Made by a program: the position numbers and the translations under genes. 64,000 nucleotides of DNA, taken from Citroniella saccharovorans (GTDB taxonomy: Bacteria > Bacillota > Clostridia > Tissierellales > Peptoniphilaceae). The notes under the pieces were generated by a model, which saw nothing but the letters and a program-made list of their open reading frames with translations, was not told where the DNA came from and searched no databases. Positions 27,713 to 36,870 of the stretch are shown here, one piece after another. Positions within the stretch are counted from its first letter, which is position 1. Each line of letters opens with the position of its first letter. The DNA lies in contig NZ_JAYKOT010000003.1 in the NCBI RefSeq assembly GCF_035481615.1, positions 930,001-994,000 on the forward strand, in the 5' to 3' direction.

Positions 27713-27720
27713 TTCCCATT

Positions 27721-27921
27721 TTAATCCCAGTTACAGTTTTTAATCTTCTGTAACCGTTGATTTTTGACGTCGTAATTTTATAGAAGTCATTGACTATAAT
27801 ATCCTCTCGAGGCCTTCAGCCTCTCGCTTAGTTTTTCGGACTCAGCTACGCTTCGTCTCGAAAATGACCGATGCTTTTGCGAAGATTTGTCAAGGACATA
27901 AACAAAATTTCTTTGATAAAT
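27721..27921. other. Left end region of the mobilizable element
   Basis: No gene. Higher GC than its surroundings, with CTCGAGGCCTTCAGCCTCTCG-type short inverted repeats near 27803-27835. Probably the end sequence acted on by the recombinase. Confidence 0.35.
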
Positions 27922-28086
27922 TTATATCTTCTCTGTTTCTCTCTTGATTAACTTCAGTATTTTATCTTTGTATGTTTCGCCTGTGCCTTGCTTGAAATGT
28001 AGGTTTACAGTATATTTTGTCTTTCCAATATCCATTATTAGCTGTTTATGTTGTAGTTTTTTTATATCTCTTTTTTCTTCTTCCAT
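27922..28086 (-). CDS. TnpW-like small transposon protein
   Basis: 54 aa from ATG 28084-28086 behind an AAGGAGG site. The sequence GKTKYTVNLHFKQGTGETYKDKILKLI is characteristic of the short TnpW-type proteins carried by Tn4451-like elements. Function unknown. Confidence 0.6.
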   Translation of the reverse strand: MEEEKRDIKKLQHKQLIMDIGKTKYTVNLHFKQGTGETYKDKILKLIKRETEKI

Positions 28087-28187
28087 GTGTCCTCCTTTCC
28101 ATTTTTAGACAAAGAAAAAACAGTAAACCTTTTATGATTTACTGTTTCGTAAGTTGATATGTTATAGATTGCATTTAGTTGCTTGAG

Positions 28188-28979
28188 TTAAACAAACTCA
28201 ATTTTATTTATAGCCATCTTCATCATATCATCGCCTATCTTTGCAAGTAAGCGATGAGAGAAACGAATCTTGGGGCTTTTCATGTCATAGTAGCCTAACA
28301 TATAGCCTTTTGATGTAATTTTTATTTTGTCCGACCAGTTAAGCTCTTGCATTGGATTATTTGTATAGAATAATCCTTCTACATCGCTGATGCCCATATT
28401 CTTTAGTGTCTTTGACATCATTAGCTTTAAACCAAGCTTGCCTACACTATCAAAAATCAAGCAGCCTCCTACATATCTTTTAGAAAGCTCTAAAACCAAA
28501 TCCTTTACTTCGTTTCTCTTAAAATAATGAAATACCCCTGCCGCAAAGAAAACAACTCCATTTGAACCGTCTACTTCGTTCATCCATGAATAATCTTTTA
28601 AATCACAGGCAACATTTTTTTCTCTTTCATAATTTGAAATAAGCTGATTACGAACTTCTATAACATCGGGGAAATCTACATTGACTATCTTACAACTTCC
28701 ATTATCACAAGCTTTTCCTGTTTCGTCTAAGCCACAGCCAAGATTTACAACAGTTGCCTTCGGATAAGTCTTTAGATATTCTTTGACTTCCCACATAATA
28801 TCTAACTGACGCATTGCTGCTTCAAGTGATCCAAACTCATATAAAAACGAATTATTTTTTCTATCTAATTCTGAAAAATCATAATCCAAACTATTGCATA
28901 AATTCTTTGCGAAAATGTCTGTATAAAGTTCAGGAAATTTTTCAGAACACATTTTTCTACCATATAGTGGTACAAGCAA
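28188..28979 (-). CDS. LCM-family SAM-dependent methyltransferase, cargo gene
   Basis: 263 aa from a TTG at 28977-28979. SAM-binding motif VVNLGCGLDETGK at about 78-90, then a DFPDVIEVR acidic loop and GVFFAAGVFHYF. It resembles the Tcmp/leucine-carboxyl-methyltransferase group that often travels with mobile elements; the substrate is unknown. Coding similarity extends upstream in frame (EIQKVKIEKNTVQET) to a strong AGGAGG site, but the codon at the expected ATG position is GTT. The start codon may therefore be lost, with the internal TTG used only weakly. Confidence 0.7.
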   Translation of the reverse strand: MLVPLYGRKMCSEKFPELYTDIFAKNLCNSLDYDFSELDRKNNSFLYEFGSLEAAMRQLDIMWEVKEYLKTYPKATVVNLGCGLDETGKACDNGSCKIVNVDFPDVIEVRNQLISNYEREKNVACDLKDYSWMNEVDGSNGVVFFAAGVFHYFKRNEVKDLVLELSKRYVGGCLIFDSVGKLGLKLMMSKTLKNMGISDVEGLFYTNNPMQELNWSDKIKITSKGYMLGYYDMKSPKIRFSHRLLAKIGDDMMKMAINKIEFV

Positions 28980-29081
28980 TGTTTCCTGAACGGTATTCTT
29001 TTCTATCTTTACTTTTTGTATTTCAACACACCTCCTTGAGTTAATTGAAATTTTATTTCACTCTATGTTTATATCATTATA

Positions 29082-29119
29082 TCAATATTTTCAATTAGTT
29101 TCAATATTTTCAATTAGTT
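29082..29119. repeat. Tandem 19-bp duplication
   Basis: Two consecutive identical copies of TCAATATTTTCAATTAGTT, ending just at the original stop of the relaxase frame. Confidence 0.85.
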
Positions 29120-30607
29120 TTACAGCCTTAACTCCTGCTTCTTGACCTGTGTTAATTCTCTGTTTCCTTGTAGTAATTTCTCTATGCAGCTCCTAACACT
29201 CTCGGCTTGTTCAACCTCTTTTTCGCATATCTAAGATTTGAGAATATAGGCTATTTTTCTCTTTCTTCAAAGTGGTAACTTCTGATTTCCATTTTGATAT
29301 AGCTAAGGTCTTGCTTTCTCCTAAATGTTCTTTTAGATATTTTCTTGCACTCTCAAATAAAATAATCTCTGCCGTATGTTCGTTATAAAAATCTTCTTGT
29401 TTGCTTTTCTTTAACCTGGTATAGGCTTTGTAGGTGTCTTTATGTTTCAAATATTTTTCTGCTTGGTCGATAAGCTCTACTTTGTCATTGGTTTTCTTTT
29501 TGGTATCTTTGATAGCTCTTGTAGTCTTGTAGTTCTTATCTCTTAATACTGATATACATTCTTTCAATTCGGGTATTGATGTAATATTTTTCTCTTTAAG
29601 AAATTGATAGCTTTCAATGTATTGTTCTAAATCTGTATTATGGTTATCTGCATTTTCTTTTATGAAATGAGAAAGTATATCTATTAGGTTATTTTGTTTT
29701 GGCAAGGTAGTGGATTGTACAGATATATCCTCTTGGTTCTCTGTTAGATTATCTTTGCTTTTGTCTATCGTCAAACTTCTTATCCATCTCATTAAGGCTT
29801 TTATTCTTCTTGCAATTTCTTTTAGTATTTTGTTTTGATGTTTTATTTCTCGGTTGATATTTCCTCTATCGGTGGCTATGCCTTTCTTCTCCATTTGACT
29901 TGCTGATACACCTAAGTGAATTGTCGGTATTTGTTCTATGCCCTGTCTTTGATAAGAGCGGTGGTCTACTTTTTCTTGTATGCTATTTTCTTCAAGATAT
30001 TTGTTTGTAATGTCTGCCCACGACTTTCTCCACTCTTCTGCTTTGTCTTGTTCGTTCCAATCTACTGTATCTATTTTTCTTGTTTTGTAATTTCCGTTTT
30101 TGAGTTTTACTTTCTCGCCATTTTTATCAAGGATATATTCCTTTTTTGATTTTGCTCCCCATGTTGTATCTTCATTTAACGGTCGCATGGTAAGTAGGAT
30201 ATGTGCGTGTGGGTTTCCATCTCCTTTATCGTGCAAAGCAATATCGGCACACATACCGACTTTTACAAAATTTTCTTTTACATACTCTCTTACAAGCTCA
30301 ATCTGTTTTTCCCTGTCTAATTCTTTGGGCAATGCAATTTCTATTTCTCTTGCAAGCTGTGAGTTTTTACTTTTTTCGATTTTCTCGACACTGTTCCATA
30401 AAATAGAACGATTTACAAATTCTTCAGGTGCATTTTGAGGTAATAGAATTTCGGTATAGGCTATTCCTCCTTTTCTTGTAAAGTCATGGACTATTCCGTC
30501 ATATTCGTTTTTTATCTTTTTTCGCCACTACGATAAGCTGAAGCTGCTACTGCACTTTTATTTTTTCCTCTTGAGATAATCTTTATACTAAGATGATATA
30601 TTGCCAT
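29120..30607 (-). pseudogene. MobA/MobL-family relaxase, two homopolymer frameshifts
   Basis: Starts ATG at 30605-30607 (GGAGGT site) with MAIYHLSIKIISRGKNKSAV, the typical MobA/MobL start. An extra A in a six-base run (T6 at 30517-30522 on the plus strand) shifts the frame after ~36 codons; beyond it the sequence is normal, including the histidine triad region HDKGDGNPHAHILLTMR. A second extra A near the end separates LDMRKRG from KEVEQAESVRSCIEKLLQGNREL, which runs to a TAA at 29120-29122. Relaxases nick oriT and pilot the strand during mobilization. As written, only a headless 373-codon frame remains. Confidence 0.78.
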
Positions 30608-30639
30608 AGTCAAAAACCTCCTTTCCATTTTCGATATTG

Positions 30640-30848
30640 ATATGGTGGCGATGATAAAGACTTACTAAAAAAATCGGATTGCTTTTTATCCGATTTCTTT
30701 TGGTAAGTACACAAGGGGTAGGAAATTTATTTCCATAGGGGGGTGTAGCTCCCCTGTATCAGCGTTAGCTGATATGCCCTCTGCTAAGAGCCTTCGGAGA
30801 ACGCACACACCCTTTAGGGTGTATAAGTGCGCCCTTGTAAACAAGGGA
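30640..30848. other. Candidate oriT region
   Basis: The 240 bases upstream of the relaxase contain at least four short inverted repeats: AAATCGGAT/ATCCGATTT (about 30667-30692), TATCAGC/GCTGATA (near 30760), ACACCCT/AGGGTGT (near 30815) and CCCTTG/CAAGGG (near 30835). Local GC is above the surroundings. Such hairpin clusters next to a relaxase gene usually contain the nick site, which I cannot place. Confidence 0.45.
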
Positions 30849-31169
30849 CTATTCCTCTATTTCCATTACTCCCTCTTGTGTTTCTGTAATTTTATTTTCG
30901 CTTTGTCCTCGTTCTTCTACTATTTTTAAGATTTTTTGATTGACTATTTCTTTTATATTCGGAAATGTGATTAGCTGATAAAATTCGTCTTTGGTAAAAT
31001 CCCTACTCTCGTTAAAGATACTTTCAAAAACTGCTCCTTTTTCATATATCCTTTTATCTCTCTTTTTTCTTTCTTCCTGTTTCTGCTGACTGATGGGCTT
31101 TTTTCTTTTGTTTTGTAACTGCTTAATCTCTTCTTCTGCCATTAAAATTTTTTCATCTATGTTTTTCAT
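30849..31169 (-). CDS. DUF3847-family mobilization-associated protein
   Basis: 106 aa from ATG 31167-31169, which has a GGAAA site; the frame itself is open further to 31241. The N-terminal coiled coil (IDEKILMAEEEIKQLQNKRKK) and the central FESIFNESRDFTKDEF segment are typical of DUF3847 proteins found beside MobA/MobL relaxases. They probably assist relaxosome assembly. Confidence 0.7.
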   Translation of the reverse strand: MKNIDEKILMAEEEIKQLQNKRKKPISQQKQEERKKRDKRIYEKGAVFESIFNESRDFTKDEFYQLITFPNIKEIVNQKILKIVEERGQSENKITETQEGVMEIEE

Positions 31170-31268
31170 TTTCTGTTTTCCTTTCTTTCTAATTTTGAGC
31201 AAAGAAAAAAACAGTAAACCTTTTTGATTTACTGTTTTCATTCTTGATAATATTTTTAAGCAACTTTA

Positions 31269-32117
31269 TTATTTTTTCATATCAAGATATATTTCATTTG
31301 CCTTAAGCAATTTCTCATAGTATTCGTCATAACTCGTACTGAATTTTCTAATTAGAGGAATTGCTATTTCATAATACTTGTTGTCTTTCATAAAGTTTTT
31401 CAACTTATCTTGAATTTGCTTCATTAAGCTGTTTTGATATTCTTCGCTATTTTTATATTGTTCATATTGAGAAATAGCATTATTATTTTCTTTTAGCCAT
31501 TCTTCAACATTTTCAATAGCGTTAATTTTATCTTTATTGACTTTTTTTAATGTCTGCATATCAAAAGTAGAACTTATCTTTTCAATGTAATCTTGCTCAT
31601 CCTTACTTAACTGAGGTGATGGTAAATTGTCTAAGTAATTTACATATTTTTCAAATGCTTCTTTCTCATCTTTTCCTAATGGTTCATTTAAGAATGGTTG
31701 ATATGCTGCAAATAACATCTGTCCAAAATATCCGGGAAATAATCTCTCTAATCTTTCATAGATTGATTCTTCTGCTTCAATCAATTTAATTTTTTCATTT
31801 ATAAGTTCCTGACTTTCACCTTTTACTACAAGTTCAAGGACTTCTTTTCTTTTCTCTTCAACTTCTAATTGATGTTGCTTTCTTCTTAAAACAGAAGATA
31901 ATGAACTAATACCATTAGATAGATAATTTTTTATTTCAGTTACACTAATTCCAAGTTTTCTAAATAAAGATACTTTAATTAAAACCTCTAAATCATTCTC
32001 GCTATAATCTCTATAACCGTTTTCAGTTTTTTGAGGATTTATAAGTCCTTTCTCCTCATAATATTCAATTGCTTTTCTTGTTAAACCTGTTTTGTTTTGA
32101 ATTTCATTTCTTAACAT
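31269..32117 (-). CDS. MerR-family (TipA-like) transcriptional regulator
   Basis: 282 aa. The N-terminal winged helix MLRNEIQNKTGLTRKAIEYYEEKGLI...YRDYSENDLEVLIKV occupies residues 1-70, a coiled-coil dimerisation helix follows (about 80-110), and the C-terminal ~170 aa are an effector-like helical domain. ATG start behind GGAGG. Its own promoter has the 19-base spacer typical of MerR targets (32141-32171), so it likely controls itself and the element. A second, decayed copy with the same promoter lies at 49.4-50.2 kb. Confidence 0.82.
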   Translation of the reverse strand: MLRNEIQNKTGLTRKAIEYYEEKGLINPQKTENGYRDYSENDLEVLIKVSLFRKLGISVTEIKNYLSNGISSLSSVLRRKQHQLEVEEKRKEVLELVVKGESQELINEKIKLIEAEESIYERLERLFPGYFGQMLFAAYQPFLNEPLGKDEKEAFEKYVNYLDNLPSPQLSKDEQDYIEKISSTFDMQTLKKVNKDKINAIENVEEWLKENNNAISQYEQYKNSEEYQNSLMKQIQDKLKNFMKDNKYYEIAIPLIRKFSTSYDEYYEKLLKANEIYLDMKK

Positions 32118-32140
32118 GGTTTGCCACCTCCTTTAATTAA

Positions 32141-32171
32141 AAGATAGCACTGCCCCCAACGGACAGGTCAA
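32141..32171 (-). promoter_or_regulatory. MerR-type promoter with 19-base spacer
   Basis: -35 TTGACC (32166-32171) and -10 TATCTT (32141-32146) are 19 bases apart. A dyad CTGTCC-GTTG-GGGGCAG spans the spacer, the arrangement by which MerR proteins twist and activate promoters. Confidence 0.8.
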
Positions 32172-32216
32172 TACATTTTAAAATTTTATTTTTGAAATTT
32201 CTAAAATAATACTGTC

Positions 32217-33875
32217 TTAATTATACAATTTTTGTGGTACTTGGCAGTTCCCTATAAAGTTAAAGCAAACATCAATTTGTTGTTTTCTGTTTTTTCCTTG
32301 TCTTCCTCCTGTTGCTTCATGGACTACAACTTTTTCTATATACTCGTTTATCATCGGCACTGTGAGTTCCTCAATATCTGTATATTTCTCTATCATTTTT
32401 AAGAATTTATCGGTGTCAACTTTTCTTTGATGATAGCTTTCAATTTCTTGTTCAAAATACTGTATTTGTTTTTCTAAGTCTTGTTGCTCTGTATCATAGG
32501 TATTAAATAATCTATCAAAGTGTTTTACAGGAATTTTTCCAAGTGTATGGTCTTCATATAGCTTTGTAATAAGGGTTGTCAGTTCTTCATTTCTTGAAGA
32601 TAATTTTTCTAATTTCGTTTTATCATCTTGATACTTTTCTTCCCTTTTTTCATCGGATAATTTGTTCATCACTTTTAGAAATTCTTGCTTTTCTTCTTTG
32701 GCAAAGTCTGTGATTTCTTTGATTGATTTTAATAGAATTTCATTTACTGTTTTTACATTGATGTAGTGCATACTGCAAGTGCCTTTTCTGTGTCGGTAAT
32801 GTTGACATACAAAAGAGTAATCACTATCATATTTCTTTTCCTTATGTTCTGCCGGCTCTCTGTAACTTAATTTTCCTCCACAATCTGCACAGATTAAAAG
32901 TCCTGTAAACGGGTGTGAGGTTGTACCATACTTTGGACTTCTTCTCACTGTTTTTCTTAATCGTTGAGCATTGTTCCATGTTTCTTCATCAATGATGGCT
33001 TCATGGGTGTTTTTGAATATAATGAGTTCATCTTCTTTCGCCTTTCTTCGCTTTTTGGTTTTATAATCAAGACATATTGTTTTACCAAGTACGGTGTGCC
33101 CCATATATTCTCTTTTTTCTAAGATATAACCTACTGTGGTCGGTGTCCAAAAATACGGGTCTTCAATTCCTCTTTTCTTTGAGCTATGATTATTTTCAGG
33201 GTAATGTATTTCTGCATAGGCTGACGGTATAAGGACTTTATCTTTGGTTAATATATCTGCTATCTGTGTTACTCCATATCCCTCTATAACAAGATGGTAA
33301 ATGCGTTTTACGACCTTTGCACTCTCTTTATCGACAAGTAGCTCCTGTTTGTTCTTAGGGTTTCTAAAATAGCCGTATGGCACACTTGGGGATACTCTTT
33401 TACCCTCTTCCATTCTTGCTCTGAAGATAGATTGTATTTTTCTTGAGGTATCTCTCGCATACCATTCGTTCATAATATTTAGAAATGGGTTAAGTCGCTT
33501 TCTGCTTGTTTTTCACTATCTATTCCGTTATTGATGGCTATAAATCTTACTCCCTTTTCTTTGAAAAGTATTTCGGTGTAAAAGCCTACTTTGAGATAAT
33601 CTCTGCCAAACCTACTCATATCTTTTACTATCACAGTAGATACTTTGTTTTCTTCTACTGCTTTTATCATCTTTTGAAATCCCTCTCTATCAAAGGTTGT
33701 TCCACTTACTCCATCATCGGTATAGTTATAGATATTTACAAAACCGTTTCTTTTGGCATAGCTCTCAAGTAGCTGTTTTTGATTGGTGATGGAATTGCTT
33801 TCTCCTTGCATTTCATCATCACGACTTAAACGCTCATAAAGGGCTGTTTGTCCTGTTCTTTTTCGTATTTGACAT
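32217..33875 (-). pseudogene. Large serine recombinase (TndX/TnpX-like), two frameshifts
   Basis: Start ATG 33873-33875 with GGAGG. The first frame reads MSNTKKNRTNSPL. Two bases (AT) missing near 33838 break it just before the catalytic segment YERLSRDDE. The second frame carries the resolvase core (NSITNQKQLLE...VSGTTFDREGF...VKDMSRFGRDYL). A missing C in a C-run at about 33482 separates SDLTHF from the rest (NEWYARDTSRKIQ). The last frame holds the recombinase domain, the zinc ribbon (CADCGGKL...C...CSMH), a long coiled coil, and the tail QQIDVCFNFIGNC. The two indels sum to -3. The enzyme integrates and excises the element; this copy is dead. Confidence 0.85.
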
Positions 33876-33963
33876 GAGAATTACCTCCTTTCCAAGTTTT
33901 TATTATTTTCTCTGTCCCTAAAAGATTAATCCTTTTGCATCGGTCACCCTTAGACGTTAGGAC

Positions 33964-34103
33964 TATTCCCATTCTTCTTTTCCAAACGTCCGATATATCC
34001 CAAACCATTCAAAATACTATATTCTATTTTTTCTAGTATCACTAAATTCATCTAATTATAGGACATTTTAAAATTTTTAGTACTGTCCCAGTCCCAGTAC
34101 CGG
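33964..34103 (+). repeat. Partial dispersed repeat, B end
   Basis: Matches the right ~140 bases of the full copies from TATTCCCATTCTTC to CCCAGTACCGG. It starts about 90 bases upstream of the recombinase start codon and ends 40 bases past the stop of the 34143 gene. Confidence 0.8.
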
Positions 34104-34142
34104 TTTATTTTTTAATCTGTGTATTTATAATTCTAATATTTC

Positions 34143-34457
34143 TCACTTAAAATGAACCTTATATTTACCTAAGTTGTCTCGAGCATCTGAATCATAGTCT
34201 ATATAGTCATATCTCACATCATCTATAGATTTTATACCTAATTCAACATCTTCGGAATATGTCATTTTAGGCATAGGTGTGAAAATTGAAGTTTGTGAAA
34301 TAATAAATTCCATCATTACAAAGTCAAATATAATAGCTTGGTCAATATTATAAATTTCATTTTTATCTTCATTATTATAATCAATAATAGTATATCTGAC
34401 TATATTTATACCTACAAATTGCTTATTGATTTCTTCTATATAGAGCTCTTGTTCCAT
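34143..34457 (-). CDS. Hypothetical accessory protein
   Basis: 104 aa, acidic, with many Tyr/Asp/Ile and no signal peptide or membrane segment. The end RYDYIDYDSDARDNLGKYKVHF is distinctive, but I cannot assign a family. It is last in the minus-direction cassette Mod-Res-RloC and ends 40 bases before the B end of the repeat. Confidence 0.4.
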   Translation of the reverse strand: MEQELYIEEINKQFVGINIVRYTIIDYNNEDKNEIYNIDQAIIFDFVMMEFIISQTSIFTPMPKMTYSEDVELGIKSIDDVRYDYIDYDSDARDNLGKYKVHFK

Positions 34458-34633
34458 AAAAGAGGAATCAAGCTTATTATTTTTTTAACAATTAAGCATC
34501 ACAGTCTGCCAATTCTTCTTCCGCACCATAATATGGTACTAAACAATAAATATTTTTTTATATTATCCCAATTAAATTAAATGTCCTAAAAATGACAACA
34601 TTTAGGATAAAGTATTATATTTTTTAAATTAAC

Positions 34634-36870
34634 CTATTCTGATATACCCATCATCATATTATAGTGTTCAATATGACCAGTTTTATCAAAAATATCCCTA
34701 AAAATCCTTTTAAATATATCGCTTATATCGGAGTTCATATCTATATTCAAATCATCATATATAGTATGAGAACCATCATTTATCCAATACAAAAGTGATT
34801 CACAAACATTTTTTTCTTCTTTAGTTTTAAACTTTGATAGTATGTAGTCATCTCGCTTTTTACCAATTATTTTAAAATAATTTTCAATAATTCTTCTCAT
34901 AGTGTTTTGCATGGAAACAGCTGAAATGTTTTTGTCCTCTCTAAGCTCTTTCCATAATAATTCATATGTAGATGAAATCGGATTAACCATTTCATAACTT
35001 TGAATTTTTGATATACCATTATTTTTTCTTACAATCCAAAAATTAACATCTCTATCTTCCATTGTTCTTCCGTTTATAAATGATGCTTCTTTATGAAAAT
35101 AAACATTATGAGTGAATATAAATAATTGTTCTACATCAGAATCACCATTTTTTATTTCAATTATTAATTCTTTGATCATAGCACTAACCAAATATAGTAT
35201 ATTACTATCTAAACTACTTATAGGATCGTCCATAATAATTATTTTCTTTTTATTAACAAATTCTTTATTCGTAGACTCTTTAGTCAATTGCATAAAATAC
35301 AAAAAAGTAATAAAAGTCGATTCTCCTTCACTCAAAGTGTGATTAGCATCTGTCCCATCATTTCTAATTATACGATACTTATTTAATTGTTCTCCTTTAA
35401 CTTCAGAGTATGGTTCAATTTTAAAATTCGTAAATCCATAGCTAATAAAGTTTTATTTATTTGATCTACTGCAGGTTGTACACTTGTTAAATTATTTGAC
35501 TTATCACTTATTTCTTTTTTAATTTTCTCAATTTCATCAAAATTATTCACTTGTTTTTTTTCATACCTTTTAAAGCTTTATTGATTGAATTCATATTTTT
35601 CTCATATAGTTTTATCAAATTTGCTGAATCATAGATGCAATAACACCAAACATCATCCACTAGTTTTTTATATTCATTATTATATTCATTAACTAAATTA
35701 TTATTCTTCTTAATCTTATCATTATAACTAAATAATAAATCATTAATCTCATTAAATGATTCTACTAGTTCAAAAAAAAATTTTATTTTCTGGAGCCTTA
35801 ATCTTCTTTTCTATTTTATTATTAACACTTTCTAATTGTGCTTCTATTTTACCTATTAGTGCATTATATGTACTAATATTTAATTCAGCAATATTGCAAG
35901 ATTCCTGCATTTCCAAATTATTACGGAGTCCATCTAATATTGAATATACTTCATTAAATAACTCTTTCTTCTTCAATTTCATATAGTCTAATTTTTCTAT
36001 ATACTCATTGTTAAAGAAATCATTTAATTTGTTTCTAAAAATCTCATCTATCGTATTATGTTGGCAAAAAGGACACACAGAGCTGTTTTCTTCAATGTAT
36101 TCCATACCTTTGTGAACCCAAGATGAATTATCCATTTTTTAATCAGCTTAGCTATCTCTACATCATCACTACCAAAAATAACTTGATTCCAAATTGAATC
36201 TTCACTTATTTTTTTGACATTTTTTAATAAATACTCTGGTATTTCATACAAATTTTCAACACTAACTGGCTTTCTTTTGAATAGCACAGAAGATCTATCT
36301 ATCAGATTTTTCCTTTCATTTAATTCTCCTTTATGATTTTTGATACGCCTTTGTAATTCTTCGATAAATTTATTTTTATTTCCTCTAAAGCCTTCAAAAG
36401 CATTACTGAAATCATTTTCATTACGTTTAAGAATTTGTTTCCATGCGTCTTCCTTATATTTTTTTTCTAATTCTTCTTTTTCATAATTTTTCTTTTCAAT
36501 GGATTCTTTAGTCTTATTATATTTTTCTTCTTTTTTTCTTAAATCCTCTTTAAGTTTTTTAATAGCTTCTATATCTTCGATTGAGTCTTCTCCTAATGTA
36601 AATACACCGAATTCCTACTTCATTTTTAAAATTATTTTGTCGAAATTGACGATTGTAGACATATATCGGGGTTTTATTACTAGATTCCCACTTTATCTGA
36701 CAAAATTTATATCTATCTGAATATATTTCATAGGTCCTTAAATACTCAATAATGGTAGTCTTTCCACTACCATTAGCTCCATAAATAAAGTTTACTTTTT
36801 TACAATTACTTATACTAGCTCCCAATTCATTATAAGGAGTAAAAGACTTTATACAAATTTCGTTAATCAT
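34634..36870 (-). pseudogene. RloC/PrrC-like AAA ATPase with putative anticodon-nuclease end, multiply frameshifted
   Basis: Pieced together through at least five single-base shifts. N-terminus: INEICIKSFTPYNELG and Walker A NFIYGANGSGKTTIIEYL. Then a long coiled coil with a zinc-hook motif CPFC (SSVCPFCQHNTID) and a second coiled coil. The C-terminal part has the ABC signature (LSEGEST) and Walker B (KIIIMDDPISSLDS). The region after it contains RRIIENYF and, 39 residues on, NDGSHT, matching the Arg-x3-Glu...His pattern of PrrC/RloC tRNA-cutting domains. Its ATG overlaps the Res stop (ATGA). RloC-type enzymes cut tRNA when a partner restriction system is blocked. The shifts lie mostly in A/T runs. 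Confidence 0.68.

Larger units (their letters stand above)
27713..33966 (-). mobile_element. Tn4451-like mobilizable element (~6.25 kb), decayed
   Basis: Contains, in the minus direction, a large serine recombinase, a MerR regulator, a DUF3847 protein, a MobA/MobL relaxase, an LCM-type methyltransferase and TnpW. It lies between an A-end fragment and a B-end fragment of the dispersed repeat. Both borders contain TTCCCATT (27713-27720 and 33966-33973), possibly the crossover core or chance microhomology. Frameshifts in the relaxase and recombinase make it immobile on its own. Confidence 0.65.

Noticed and set aside
33966..33973. TTCCCATT as a proven attachment core
   Set aside because: Eight AT-rich bases at both borders can occur by chance, and the missing repeat segment makes a simple insertion unlikely; kept only as a possibility.
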